Of a stretch of DNA of 7,838 nt, positions 1-6,929 are shown in pieces. How positions within the stretch are numbered: the first letter of the stretch is position 1; each line of letters opens with the position of its first letter. The translations under genes and the position numbers were made by a program. Origin of the DNA: CAYOEZ01 sp964402955 (GTDB taxonomy: Bacteria > Chloroflexota > DTOL01 > DAOUCN01); assembly GCA_964402955.1 (NCBI GenBank), contig CAYOEZ010000218.1:1-7838 (forward strand), given 5' to 3'. The notes beneath the pieces are model-generated. The model saw only the letters and a program-made list of their open reading frames with translations. It was not told the origin of the DNA and did no database searches.

Positions 1-32
1 TTCTCCTGGCTGTGGCCGGTTGGGGACGATGA
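1..32 (+). CDS. Possible 3' tail of an upstream gene (partial)
   Basis: In frame 3 the first bases read LLAVAGWGR and stop at a TGA (30-32) that overlaps the ATG at 29 as ATGA. The same arrangement joins the next two genes at 913-916, which is why I prefer this frame for an upstream, translationally coupled gene. Only nine residues are visible, so no function can be given. Frames 1 and 2 are also open to the left edge, so the assignment rests on the overlap pattern alone. Confidence 0.3.
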   Translation, partial: LLAVAGWGR

Positions 33-916
33 CGCGAGGGCGCCGCTGCGACGCATCGGGCAAGCACTCTGGCCCCGGGCGATGGTGGGCGTGGGCACGC
101 TGCGTCGTGCTCGCCGTCTGCCTGGGAATCGCCCTGCTGTGCAGCGCCGCTTGCGGCGGCCAAGTCACGGCAACGGTCTTGCCGGATGAGACCATCACCA
201 TTGCCGGGGAGTCAGATGTCATCCCGATCGTACTCGAGATGGCCGATTCGTTTGCCAAAGGGCGCGCCGCTCTGCATTTCGAGTCCAGCATCACCCCCGC
301 CGCTCAGGCTCTGGCGCGCGTGGGCGGGGAAAACGCCGTGATCGCCGTCGTCACGCAACACCCGGACAGCAACACCGCCGCCTTGCGCTACACCGAGATC
401 GCACGCCAGCCCATTCTGGTCATCGTTCATCCCGACAACGCCATCAAGAGCCTTAGCTACGATGATCTGGCAGCCATCTACAGCGGGCGCAGCACCGACT
501 GGAGCCAGGCCGGCGGGCCGGCCATGCCGATCATGGTGCTCAGCAGAGAGCCGGCGGCGCCTTTGCGCCAGCGCCTCGACTCGACGCTTCTCGGCGCCGA
601 CGTCAAGCTCACACCAAACGCCCTCCTCTTGCCGTCTGACGAAGCCATAGTCGTCACCGTAGCGCGACGTCCCGAAGCCATCGGCTACATCACGGGCTCA
701 GGCAACCCGTCAGGTGTCAAGACTCTGGCGATCGAGGGAGAGCACCCTTTGGCGCTGGTACGCGTGCGGGCCTATCCCCTGTGGCAATCTATTCTGCTGG
801 TGACGCCAGCGCGCGCCTCCGCCTACACGACGGCCTTTCTGGCTTATGTCAAGAGCAGGCAGGGGCAGAGGGTTGTCGCTTCGTGGGGCTATGGCCAGGG
901 GGTCAGCGATCCATGA
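29..916 (+). CDS. PstS-family (PBP-like) substrate-binding lipoprotein
   Basis: Likely an extracytoplasmic solute-binding protein of the PstS/PBP-like superfamily, 295 aa from the ATG at 29. A TTG nine bases upstream is possible, but the ATG overlaps the probable upstream stop as ATGA. A basic, long n-region precedes a hydrophobic stretch (about residues 25-39) that ends in a lipobox-like SAAC with Cys42, suggesting lipid anchoring; serine at -3 is not the classic leucine. Family landmarks are TIAGESDVIPIV near residue 60, DLAAIYSGRSTDWSQAGG (about 146-163), AIGY (217-220), and a C-terminal YPLWQSILLV...FLAYVKSRQGQ block. The canonical phosphate loops are altered: the first GS-T/S loop reads GESD, and the R-x-x-x-S-G-T-R loop reads REPAAPLR. 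Phosphate binding therefore cannot be assumed. No PstC/A/B permease genes follow; the next gene overlaps by 4 bases. Family fold is fairly sure, ligand unknown. Confidence 0.8.
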   Translation: MTRGRRCDASGKHSGPGRWWAWARCVVLAVCLGIALLCSAACGGQVTATVLPDETITIAGESDVIPIVLEMADSFAKGRAALHFESSITPAAQALARVGGENAVIAVVTQHPDSNTAALRYTEIARQPILVIVHPDNAIKSLSYDDLAAIYSGRSTDWSQAGGPAMPIMVLSREPAAPLRQRLDSTLLGADVKLTPNALLLPSDEAIVVTVARRPEAIGYITGSGNPSGVKTLAIEGEHPLALVRVRAYPLWQSILLVTPARASAYTTAFLAYVKSRQGQRVVASWGYGQGVSDP

Positions 917-2943
917 GACTGCGCAATGCACTAGACCGCGTCACGCTCTACGAGCTGCGAGCGTTGGCTGAGGTGTACTCCCCCGCCCTCCCCCCTACCT
1001 CAACCAAGTATGAGTTGGTTGAGATCATCGCCCGCCACTTGACCACCCGGGCGAACCTGGATACCGTTGTGGGCGCGTTGAGTGGAGAAGAACGCACAGC
1101 TCTGGACAGGCTGCTTGCCGAAGGCGGACGGATCATTGCTCGCCAGTTCACCGATGAGTTCGGCAACGTGCGCCCTCACGGTTCCTACTATGTCGAAAGC
1201 TACCGCGCTCGCGCCGCCCCGGCGACGCCAGCCCAGGGCCTCTCCTCAAAAGGCCTGATCTACCTCACGTATGGCGGCATCGGGCAGTGGAGCGGCGAGT
1301 TCTACGAGATTCCGGACGAGATACTTGCCATGCTGCCCCATGTTCAAAAAGCCTCGTTCAAGGAAATTCTCTCTGTTGCGCATGATCCTGTGAAGCCAGA
1401 CGCGCCGGGCGACCTGATGCGCGACATCGGCGTCTTCCTCTGCTATTTGCGGCGCGAGCCCGTGAAGGCAGTGCGCGGCAACCAACTCCCCAAGCGCGAC
1501 TTGCTACGGCTCAACCAGGCTATGTCGCGTCCACAAGACCCGGCAACCATCCGCACGGAGAAGGAAGCGCGCCCCATCGCCTTTGTGCACCATCTGGCAT
1601 CATCGCTCGGTCTGGTCAGTACGGCAAGTGGTTTGATTGGACCGGCGAGAACGGCGGCGCACTGGCTTCAGCAATCACGTGATCGGCAGCTACGCGACGC
1701 CTGGCATGTTTATCAGAAGGACATTGGCTGGATTGAAGCAACGGAAGACGACACTGCCACGGGCCAGATGGCCGGCTACCTCTTCGCCGACCCGCAGCGA
1801 CTTGTTACGGCCCGCGCCCGCTTTGTGGATACGCTCAAGCTGTGTCCGGTTGGCAAGTGGCTTTCCCTGCAGAGCCTCAGCAGCGCCATGAAGTCCCACG
1901 CTCCCCTTTTCTTTCGCGTGCTTGGCAATGATCGCCAGCAGATATCACCCTTCCATCTCAGTTCGTATGGCGCCTGGGCGGACAACGAGGCGCCCCTGAT
2001 TCGAACCTACATCAGCGAAACGATGTCGGCTTTCGGCGTCGTCGAAACTGGTGTGGCCACAGCGCATGAAATCGGCGCGGTTTTCCGACTTACCGACATA
2101 GGGGTTGTTCTACTTGGACTGGTGAAGGGGAAGATCGCCGAGCCGCGCTCTACGCCCATCGTCATCCAGCCCAACTTCGAAATCGTTGTCCCGCCTGAAG
2201 CAGCGCCGCACATCGTCTACGAGCTGCCACGCATCGCGCAGCTTGCAAAGAGCGATCGCGCCAGCATCTACACCCTGAGTCAGGAAGCCTTGTGGCGCAG
2301 CTTGCAGGCAGGAGATGAGATCGAGCACATTCTCGCCTTTCTTGAAAAGGCGTCTGAGCGGCCTCTGCCGCAGAACGTGGCATACTCGCTGCGTGAGTGG
2401 GCGGCCAAACACGGGCAAGTGGTGATTGAGCAAGTAACACTGCTGACTGCCGCCAGCGATGCACTGATGGCGGAGATCAGGGCCAACAAGAAGCTCGGCC
2501 TGCCGGTCAAGAGCGTCATCAGCCCGCTCGTCGTTACACTCGGCGAAGGAGACCGGCGCGCACTCGTCGAGCGGATGAAGAAGCAGGGCTACTGGCCAAA
2601 GACCAACGAGAGCATTGTCAGGGAGCCCGACAGCGAAGGCGGACAGGGCACCATCGTCGTGGCAAAACAGGAGATCCTACGCCTGCTGGCAGGAGCAGTC
2701 ATGCTCTCACGTCTCGGCCGCGAGATCGGCTGGTCGTCGCCGATCTCCGATCGACTGATCAACGCTATCGCTCACAGACTACCACCGGCGCTCATTAAAC
2801 AGGTGCAGGCGCTGGCGGCTGAAGCGCTCGCAGAATATGAGGCCAACGACGATGCATCGTATGGCCCCGATGGCACAGCAGTGACCGATGGTCAGCCAGA
2901 GGGCAGCGATGGAGATGAAGAAGATGGCAGCGAGGTGCTCTGA
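913..2943 (+). CDS. Helicase-associated (XPB/Ssl2 N-terminal-like) domain protein without a motor
   Basis: 676 aa from the ATG at 913, which overlaps the preceding stop (ATGA) and has AGGGGG at 897-902. An in-frame GTG at 781 would overlap the upstream gene by over 130 bases and is rejected. Residues about 8-43 look like a small helical DNA-binding-type motif. Residues about 50-140 (EERTALDRLLAEGG ... YEIPDEILAML) look like a winged helix. Residues about 415-540 match the XPB/Ssl2 helicase-associated domain (the Helicase_C_3 family as I recall it): PIVIQPNFEIVVPPEA, IYTLSQEALWRSLQAGDEIEHILAFLEK, then PLPQNVAYSLREWAAKHG. The C-terminus (641-676) is acidic. I see no Walker A or B or helicase motifs, so it is probably a partner of a separate helicase or a DNA-binding protein. 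In actinobacteria such proteins are, from memory, found beside XPB-type helicases, which makes the gene left of the window worth looking at. Family assignment is good; role is inferred. Confidence 0.75.
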   Translation: MRLRNALDRVTLYELRALAEVYSPALPPTSTKYELVEIIARHLTTRANLDTVVGALSGEERTALDRLLAEGGRIIARQFTDEFGNVRPHGSYYVESYRARAAPATPAQGLSSKGLIYLTYGGIGQWSGEFYEIPDEILAMLPHVQKASFKEILSVAHDPVKPDAPGDLMRDIGVFLCYLRREPVKAVRGNQLPKRDLLRLNQAMSRPQDPATIRTEKEARPIAFVHHLASSLGLVSTASGLIGPARTAAHWLQQSRDRQLRDAWHVYQKDIGWIEATEDDTATGQMAGYLFADPQRLVTARARFVDTLKLCPVGKWLSLQSLSSAMKSHAPLFFRVLGNDRQQISPFHLSSYGAWADNEAPLIRTYISETMSAFGVVETGVATAHEIGAVFRLTDIGVVLLGLVKGKIAEPRSTPIVIQPNFEIVVPPEAAPHIVYELPRIAQLAKSDRASIYTLSQEALWRSLQAGDEIEHILAFLEKASERPLPQNVAYSLREWAAKHGQVVIEQVTLLTAASDALMAEIRANKKLGLPVKSVISPLVVTLGEGDRRALVERMKKQGYWPKTNESIVREPDSEGGQGTIVVAKQEILRLLAGAVMLSRLGREIGWSSPISDRLINAIAHRLPPALIKQVQALAAEALAEYEANDDASYGPDGTAVTDGQPEGSDGDEEDGSEVL

Positions 2944-3881
2944 TGCTGGGGGCTCTGGCGCTCTGCCTGCTCGGGTTGGCCGGCGGCCTGGCTACGCTCA
3001 TCTACTGTGGCGCTGACCGGCTGCTCAACCCTGCTCGTCCGAAGAAGCGCTGCACACCCGACGATTGCGGCGTTGCAGGCATGGATGAAAACGTCGCCTA
3101 CGAGGCAGTCTCATTCGTGAGCAGCGACGGCGTCACCCTGCGCGGCTGGTTCTTCCCGCTGGCGCAGACGGCGCCCGTGATCGTCTATTGTCCCGGACGC
3201 GGCGAGGGGCTGACCCCCTTTGACTTCCGCTACTCCGTGCTCTTTCTCAACAGCGGCTACCAGGTGCTCATGTTTGACTGGCGAGGCATGGGGGCGAGCG
3301 ACGGACGCAGCTCGATGGGCTACCGCGAACAGCTCGACCTGGCTGCCGCCGTTACCTTCGTGCGCCGGCGTGCGCCGGCGGCCCGCATCGGGGCCATGGG
3401 CACGAGCCTCGGCGCTGCCGTGATCCTCCTCGCTGCCGGGCGCATTCCCGACATTGCCGCCGCGGCAGGTGAGTGCGCCTTTGCCACGTTCGAGGGGATG
3501 GTCGCCAGTGGCATGTGTGTTACCTATGGCATACCTGCCGTCGTTGCTCGACCACTGGCCTGGGCGATCGCCCGCCTCGCGGCGTGGCAGCGGGGCTTTC
3601 GCGTGCAGGACGCCGATCCCGTGCGTGCCATCCATCGTATCAGCCCGCGGCCGGTCTTCGTTATACACGGTGAGCACGACCGTCACGTGCCCGTCGCTTC
3701 CGGCTATGCCCTGTATGCAGCGGCCGGCGAGCCCAAGAGCCAATGGATCACGCCAACCGCGCATACCCAGGGGCTTGAGAAGCTCGGAACAGAGTACTGC
3801 CAACGCCTGATTCGTTTTTTCGACTCGTCTCTGAAAACTTCACCGGGTCGCTCGCTGGTCTTGGAGGCAGGCTGTGGGTAA
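2943..3881 (+). CDS. Membrane-anchored alpha/beta hydrolase
   Basis: 312 aa serine hydrolase of the alpha/beta fold (BAAT/dienelactone hydrolase-like class). Residues 1-21 form one hydrophobic helix, so the enzyme is probably anchored with its catalytic domain outside the cytoplasm. Core landmarks in order: VIVYCPGRGEG (79-89), the strand and turn taking the usual HG oxyanion position; FDWRGMGASDG (111-121); the nucleophile elbow GTSLG (153-157) with Ser155; FVIHGEHDRHVP (239-250) with the acid Asp246; and PTAHTQ with His274. The triad is thus complete and the enzyme looks active. Substrate cannot be told from sequence; esters or peptides are both possible. The start ATG shares one base with the previous stop (TGATG), with GAGG at 2932-2935, and the end overlaps the next gene by 8 bases, so it is translated as part of the operon. 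Confidence 0.85.
   Translation: MLGALALCLLGLAGGLATLIYCGADRLLNPARPKKRCTPDDCGVAGMDENVAYEAVSFVSSDGVTLRGWFFPLAQTAPVIVYCPGRGEGLTPFDFRYSVLFLNSGYQVLMFDWRGMGASDGRSSMGYREQLDLAAAVTFVRRRAPAARIGAMGTSLGAAVILLAAGRIPDIAAAAGECAFATFEGMVASGMCVTYGIPAVVARPLAWAIARLAAWQRGFRVQDADPVRAIHRISPRPVFVIHGEHDRHVPVASGYALYAAAGEPKSQWITPTAHTQGLEKLGTEYCQRLIRFFDSSLKTSPGRSLVLEAGCG
3863..3867 (+). promoter_or_regulatory. Shine-Dalgarno GGAGG for the GTG start at 3874
   Basis: A perfect GGAGG lies inside the end of the hydrolase gene, six bases before GTG at 3874. It decides the start of the diguanylate cyclase, which keeps both predicted membrane helices. Confidence 0.75.
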
Positions 3882-5700
3882 TGACCGACGCGTAGTCGCC
3901 CTGATCTGCATTCTCGGCACCATCGACGTTGTGGTTATCGGCTGGACGTGGAGATCGAGCCGCAGCGTGGCCGAAGAAGCGCTGGCCATCGTCGTGGTCC
4001 TGGGCCTAGCCACCTTCATCTACCTCCGGGCCCATCTCAGCGCCCTCAACCGCGTGCGCCAGGACACTCTCGCCGAAATGGAACGGCTCCTTGCCCGGCG
4101 CGAGCGGAGTTTGCAGCAGCGCGTCAAAGAACTCTCGATCCTGCACAGAATATCCCTGGCAGCCAGCGCCAGCATCGGTGTTGATCAGGTGCTCCAGAAT
4201 GCCACAGAAGTCATGCGCCAGACCCTCCCCTACCCTCACCTCGCTGCCTTTCTGATTGACGAGCCGAGCGGCCGGCTGGTAATTCGCTCCGGCTACGGCG
4301 AAGGGCTCGACGACGCTGTTCATCTCAACTTGCACGTGGGTGAGGGCATCACCGGCCGCGTGGCACAGACGGGCGAGCCGGCCATGCTTCAGGATGTGTC
4401 GAGCGAGAAGGACCATGTGCCCGCCATTCCGAGCACGCGCTCCGAGGTCTGCGTGCCGATGAAAATCGGGGACAGAGTCATCGGGGGCATCAACGTTGAG
4501 AGCCCGCAAGCAGATGCTTTCGATGAAGGGGATCTCAGTTTCCTGACCACCATCGCCAGCCAGTTGGCTATCAGCCTGGACAATGCCCGCCTCTTTGACG
4601 AGCTGCGGCGCACAGACGCTGATCAGCGGAGGCGTGTCGAGGAACTGACAACGCTGCCCCAGATCAGCAACCGCCTGCTCTCTTCGCTCGATCTCAGCAC
4701 GGTGCTACAAGGAATTGCTGAGAGCGCGCTCCATCTGGTCAAAGCGACCGACGTCCATCTGTATCTATACGACGAAGAGACGCAAACCTTCACGTCCGGC
4801 ACGTCACTGTGGACAACGGGCGAAAGTCAGAATTTGTTTGTCCCCCGCGCAACAGGGATCACCATGACCGCGGTGCGCGAGCGCCGCCCCATTGTCATCC
4901 AGGATGCCACGTCTCACCCGCTCTACACCCGGGACGACGCCCAGGGCTGGAACGTCAAAGCCATTGCCAGCTTCCCGCTCATGAACCATGATGCGGTCGT
5001 CGGCGCCTTCAATGTAGCTTTTGTTGAGCCCCACACATTCACAGAGGACGAGCTGCGGGTACTCACCATGATGGCCGACCAGGCGGCAATCGCCGTAGAC
5101 AATGCCCGCCTGCACCAGGCGCTGGCCGAACAGGCCAAGCGCGACAGCCTGACTCAGGTGTATAATCACAGGTATCTCGTACAACGTCTGGCCAGCGCCG
5201 TGCAGGAAGCCGAGCGCAGCGGCCAACCGCTCTCCTTCATTATGCTCGACGTTGACCATTTCAAGGAGTACAATGATAGGTATGGTCACGTGGCGGGAGA
5301 TGAGATCTTGACGGCGATCGTGCAAGCGATTTCCAGCAATGTCAAGCACACAGACACCGTTGCCCGCTGGGGTGGCGAGGAGTTTGGCGTTCTCCTGCCC
5401 GACGCGACAGCCCAGCAGGCACAAATGATTGCTGAACGCATCCGCGTCACGATTGCCAGCCTTCGCCTTGTAGATGGCAAGGGGCAGACTATTAGCAACC
5501 CGACCGTCAGCCAGGGCATTGCCAATCTACCCGAGCATGCGCGTTCAGCCGAAGAACTTGTTGACCGCGCCGATCGGGCGCTCTATCGAGCGAAAGAGCA
5601 CGGCAGAGACCAGATAGTCATAGCTGATCACACCTCAGTCTTGCAGTCACTGACCATCGGCAAAATGAACACTGAGGAGGCAGCGCGTGAGAAGAAGTAG
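3874..5700 (+). CDS. Membrane-anchored diguanylate cyclase, GAF-GAF-GGDEF
   Basis: 608 aa, predicted to make cyclic di-GMP from two GTP. Two hydrophobic helices (about 8-26 and 37-54) with only a short loop between them anchor it; sensing must therefore be mainly cytoplasmic. A likely coiled coil (about 57-92) leads to GAF1 (about 101-238), a second linker, then GAF2 (about 273-412). Both GAFs end in similar DNARL helices. The GGDEF domain starts at DSLTQVYNHRYL (424-435). Active-site residues are intact: Asp459 in LDVDHFK, Asn467, Asp476 in AGDE, and GGEEF at 500-504. The inhibitory RxxD I-site, five residues before GGEEF, reads KHTD (Lys491, Asp494), so product inhibition may be weakened. 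No EAL or HD-GYP domain is present. The GAF ligands are unknown. The GTG start is supported by GGAGG at 3863-3867. The 3' end overlaps the transporter gene by 14 bases. Confidence 0.9.
   Translation: MGNDRRVVALICILGTIDVVVIGWTWRSSRSVAEEALAIVVVLGLATFIYLRAHLSALNRVRQDTLAEMERLLARRERSLQQRVKELSILHRISLAASASIGVDQVLQNATEVMRQTLPYPHLAAFLIDEPSGRLVIRSGYGEGLDDAVHLNLHVGEGITGRVAQTGEPAMLQDVSSEKDHVPAIPSTRSEVCVPMKIGDRVIGGINVESPQADAFDEGDLSFLTTIASQLAISLDNARLFDELRRTDADQRRRVEELTTLPQISNRLLSSLDLSTVLQGIAESALHLVKATDVHLYLYDEETQTFTSGTSLWTTGESQNLFVPRATGITMTAVRERRPIVIQDATSHPLYTRDDAQGWNVKAIASFPLMNHDAVVGAFNVAFVEPHTFTEDELRVLTMMADQAAIAVDNARLHQALAEQAKRDSLTQVYNHRYLVQRLASAVQEAERSGQPLSFIMLDVDHFKEYNDRYGHVAGDEILTAIVQAISSNVKHTDTVARWGGEEFGVLLPDATAQQAQMIAERIRVTIASLRLVDGKGQTISNPTVSQGIANLPEHARSAEELVDRADRALYRAKEHGRDQIVIADHTSVLQSLTIGKMNTEEAAREKK
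5674..5680 (+). promoter_or_regulatory. Shine-Dalgarno GAGGAGG for the GTG start at 5687
   Basis: GAGGAGG sits inside the end of the diguanylate cyclase gene, six bases before GTG at 5687, and fixes the transporter start. The following CAG is the same as that after GGAGG at 3863. Confidence 0.75.
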
Positions 5701-6916
5701 CATCGCCGTCACTCTGATTGCGATCAACGTGTATGCCTTCGCCATTTCCTTCTTGTGGAACACGCTTCACCCTCTGGTCATGCCTTACCTGATCTCCCAG
5801 TTTGAGCCCCACTTCAAGAACACGTTCCTCGGCATGATCACCACTGCCGGGCTGGTCGTGGCTACTGTTGTGCAGCCGCTGGCCGGCGGCATCAGCGATC
5901 GCGCCCGTACACGCTGGGGACGGCGGCGTCCATTCATTCTGGTGGGGACGCTCTTCGATGTGGTCTTCCTGGCCATGATCGCGCTGGCCGGCAACTACTG
6001 GTTTCTCTTTGTCGCCTATTGTCTGCTGCAGACCTCGTCCAACGTTGCGCACGGCCCCTATCAAGGTTTCATTCCCGATCTCGTGCCAGACAAGAACAAG
6101 GGGCTGGCCTCGGGCATCAAGAGCCTTGTCGAGTTGATTGCGCTCGTCCTCGGCTCGGCGATCATCGGCATGCTGCTCGGCAATGGCCAGCTCACTCTAT
6201 CGCTGGCAATCATGGGCGCGCTCCTCGTCATCACCATGCTCATGACGCTCGTGCTCGTCCATGAGGAGACGCCCACAGCAAGGGGTCCAACGGCGCCGGC
6301 GATGCCACCACTTTCGCTGGCTCACGTTGTGAGCAGCCTGCGCCAACACTCAACGTTCGGCTGGTACATCCTCTCGCGCTTCCTCGTCCTGGCCGGGCTG
6401 GCAGCCGTGCGCACCTTCGCCCAAAACTACATCGAGGACGTGCTACACGCAACCAATCCGGCCGCGCTGGCAGGGCAGCTCATGACCGTTCTTGGCGTGG
6501 CTGTTCTCATCGTTGTCCTGCCAGCTGGATACCTTGCCGACCGTGTGGGCCGCAAGCGGCTCAACGTGCTGTCGGCCCTGCTCGGCGCATGTGGTACGGC
6601 GCTTCTATTGGGCGTCGGCTCATACACGCAGCTCGTCGTCTTCGGCGCGATCGTCGGCGTCGCCGTCGGTATCTTCATGAGCGCCAATTGGGCGCTGGCG
6701 ATGGACCTGTTGCCGGCGGGCGAAGCGGCGCTCTTCCTCGGCCTGACCAACCTCGCCACCGCCGGCTCTGGCGCTGCCGCCGGGCTGCTTGGGCCGCTGA
6801 TTGATGCCCTCAACCGGTCGTCCGCCGGGCTGGGCTACAGTGCTCTCTTCGCCGCGGCTGCCGTCATGTGGCTCGCCGGCGGCCTCATCCTTGCTCGCCT
6901 GCCCATTCGAAGATGA
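5687..6916 (+). CDS. MFS transporter, SLC45/sucrose-transporter-like
   Basis: 409 aa, twelve predicted membrane helices in two six-helix halves (roughly 8-28, 47-67, 82-102, 104-122, 140-165, 170-190, then 225-247, 263-283, 293-312, 315-335, 348-372, 382-403), with a central cytoplasmic loop near 191-224. Motif A in the first half, GGISDRARTRWGRRRPFI (67-84), has the R-x-G-R-R-R run typical of SLC45 and plant sucrose transporters. The second half has the counterpart GYLADRVGRKR (281-291). Helix 4 runs into GPYQGFIPDLVP (123-134), also reminiscent of that branch. I infer proton-coupled sugar or glycoside transport; the substrate is not determined. The GTG start has a strong Shine-Dalgarno at 5674-5680 and overlaps the previous gene by 14 bases. 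Its stop TGA (6914-6916) touches the next ribosome binding site. Confidence 0.82.
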   Translation: MRRSSIAVTLIAINVYAFAISFLWNTLHPLVMPYLISQFEPHFKNTFLGMITTAGLVVATVVQPLAGGISDRARTRWGRRRPFILVGTLFDVVFLAMIALAGNYWFLFVAYCLLQTSSNVAHGPYQGFIPDLVPDKNKGLASGIKSLVELIALVLGSAIIGMLLGNGQLTLSLAIMGALLVITMLMTLVLVHEETPTARGPTAPAMPPLSLAHVVSSLRQHSTFGWYILSRFLVLAGLAAVRTFAQNYIEDVLHATNPAALAGQLMTVLGVAVLIVVLPAGYLADRVGRKRLNVLSALLGACGTALLLGVGSYTQLVVFGAIVGVAVGIFMSANWALAMDLLPAGEAALFLGLTNLATAGSGAAAGLLGPLIDALNRSSAGLGYSALFAAAAVMWLAGGLILARLPIRR

Positions 6917-6923
6917 AGGAGGG
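6916..6923 (+). promoter_or_regulatory. Shine-Dalgarno AAGGAGGG for the ATG at 6930
   Basis: AAGGAGGG begins on the last base of the transporter stop codon and ends six bases before ATG 6930. This supports the ATG at 6930 over an upstream in-frame start at 6801 that would run deep into the transporter gene. Confidence 0.8.
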
Positions 6924-6929
6924 TTCCCC

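Noticed and set aside
1..195. Frame-1 open reading frame from the left edge to a TGA near 193
   Set aside because: It would overlap the lipoprotein signal region by over 160 bases and its later part is an arginine-rich low-quality translation. The frame-3 tail with the ATGA overlap explains the junction better.
3359..3380. Period-10 tandem repeat (TGCGCCGGCG twice) in the hydrolase gene
   Set aside because: A 10-base duplication would shift the frame, yet the frame continues straight into the GTSLG nucleophile elbow. It is better explained by Arg/Ala/Pro-rich codons in GC-rich DNA.
3111..3803. Long minus-strand open frame of 230 codons
   Set aside because: It lies wholly opposite the alpha/beta hydrolase, whose catalytic motifs are clear, and its translation shows no recognisable fold. 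It is a GC-driven shadow.
4579..5111. Exact 14-base repeat GACAATGCCCGCCT (4579-4592 and 5098-5111)
   Set aside because: Both copies encode the DNARL helix at the end of each GAF domain, so domain homology explains it.
4804..5424. Minus-strand open frame of 206 codons
   Set aside because: It is opposite the GAF2 and GGDEF region with intact active-site motifs, and its translation looks like no protein family.
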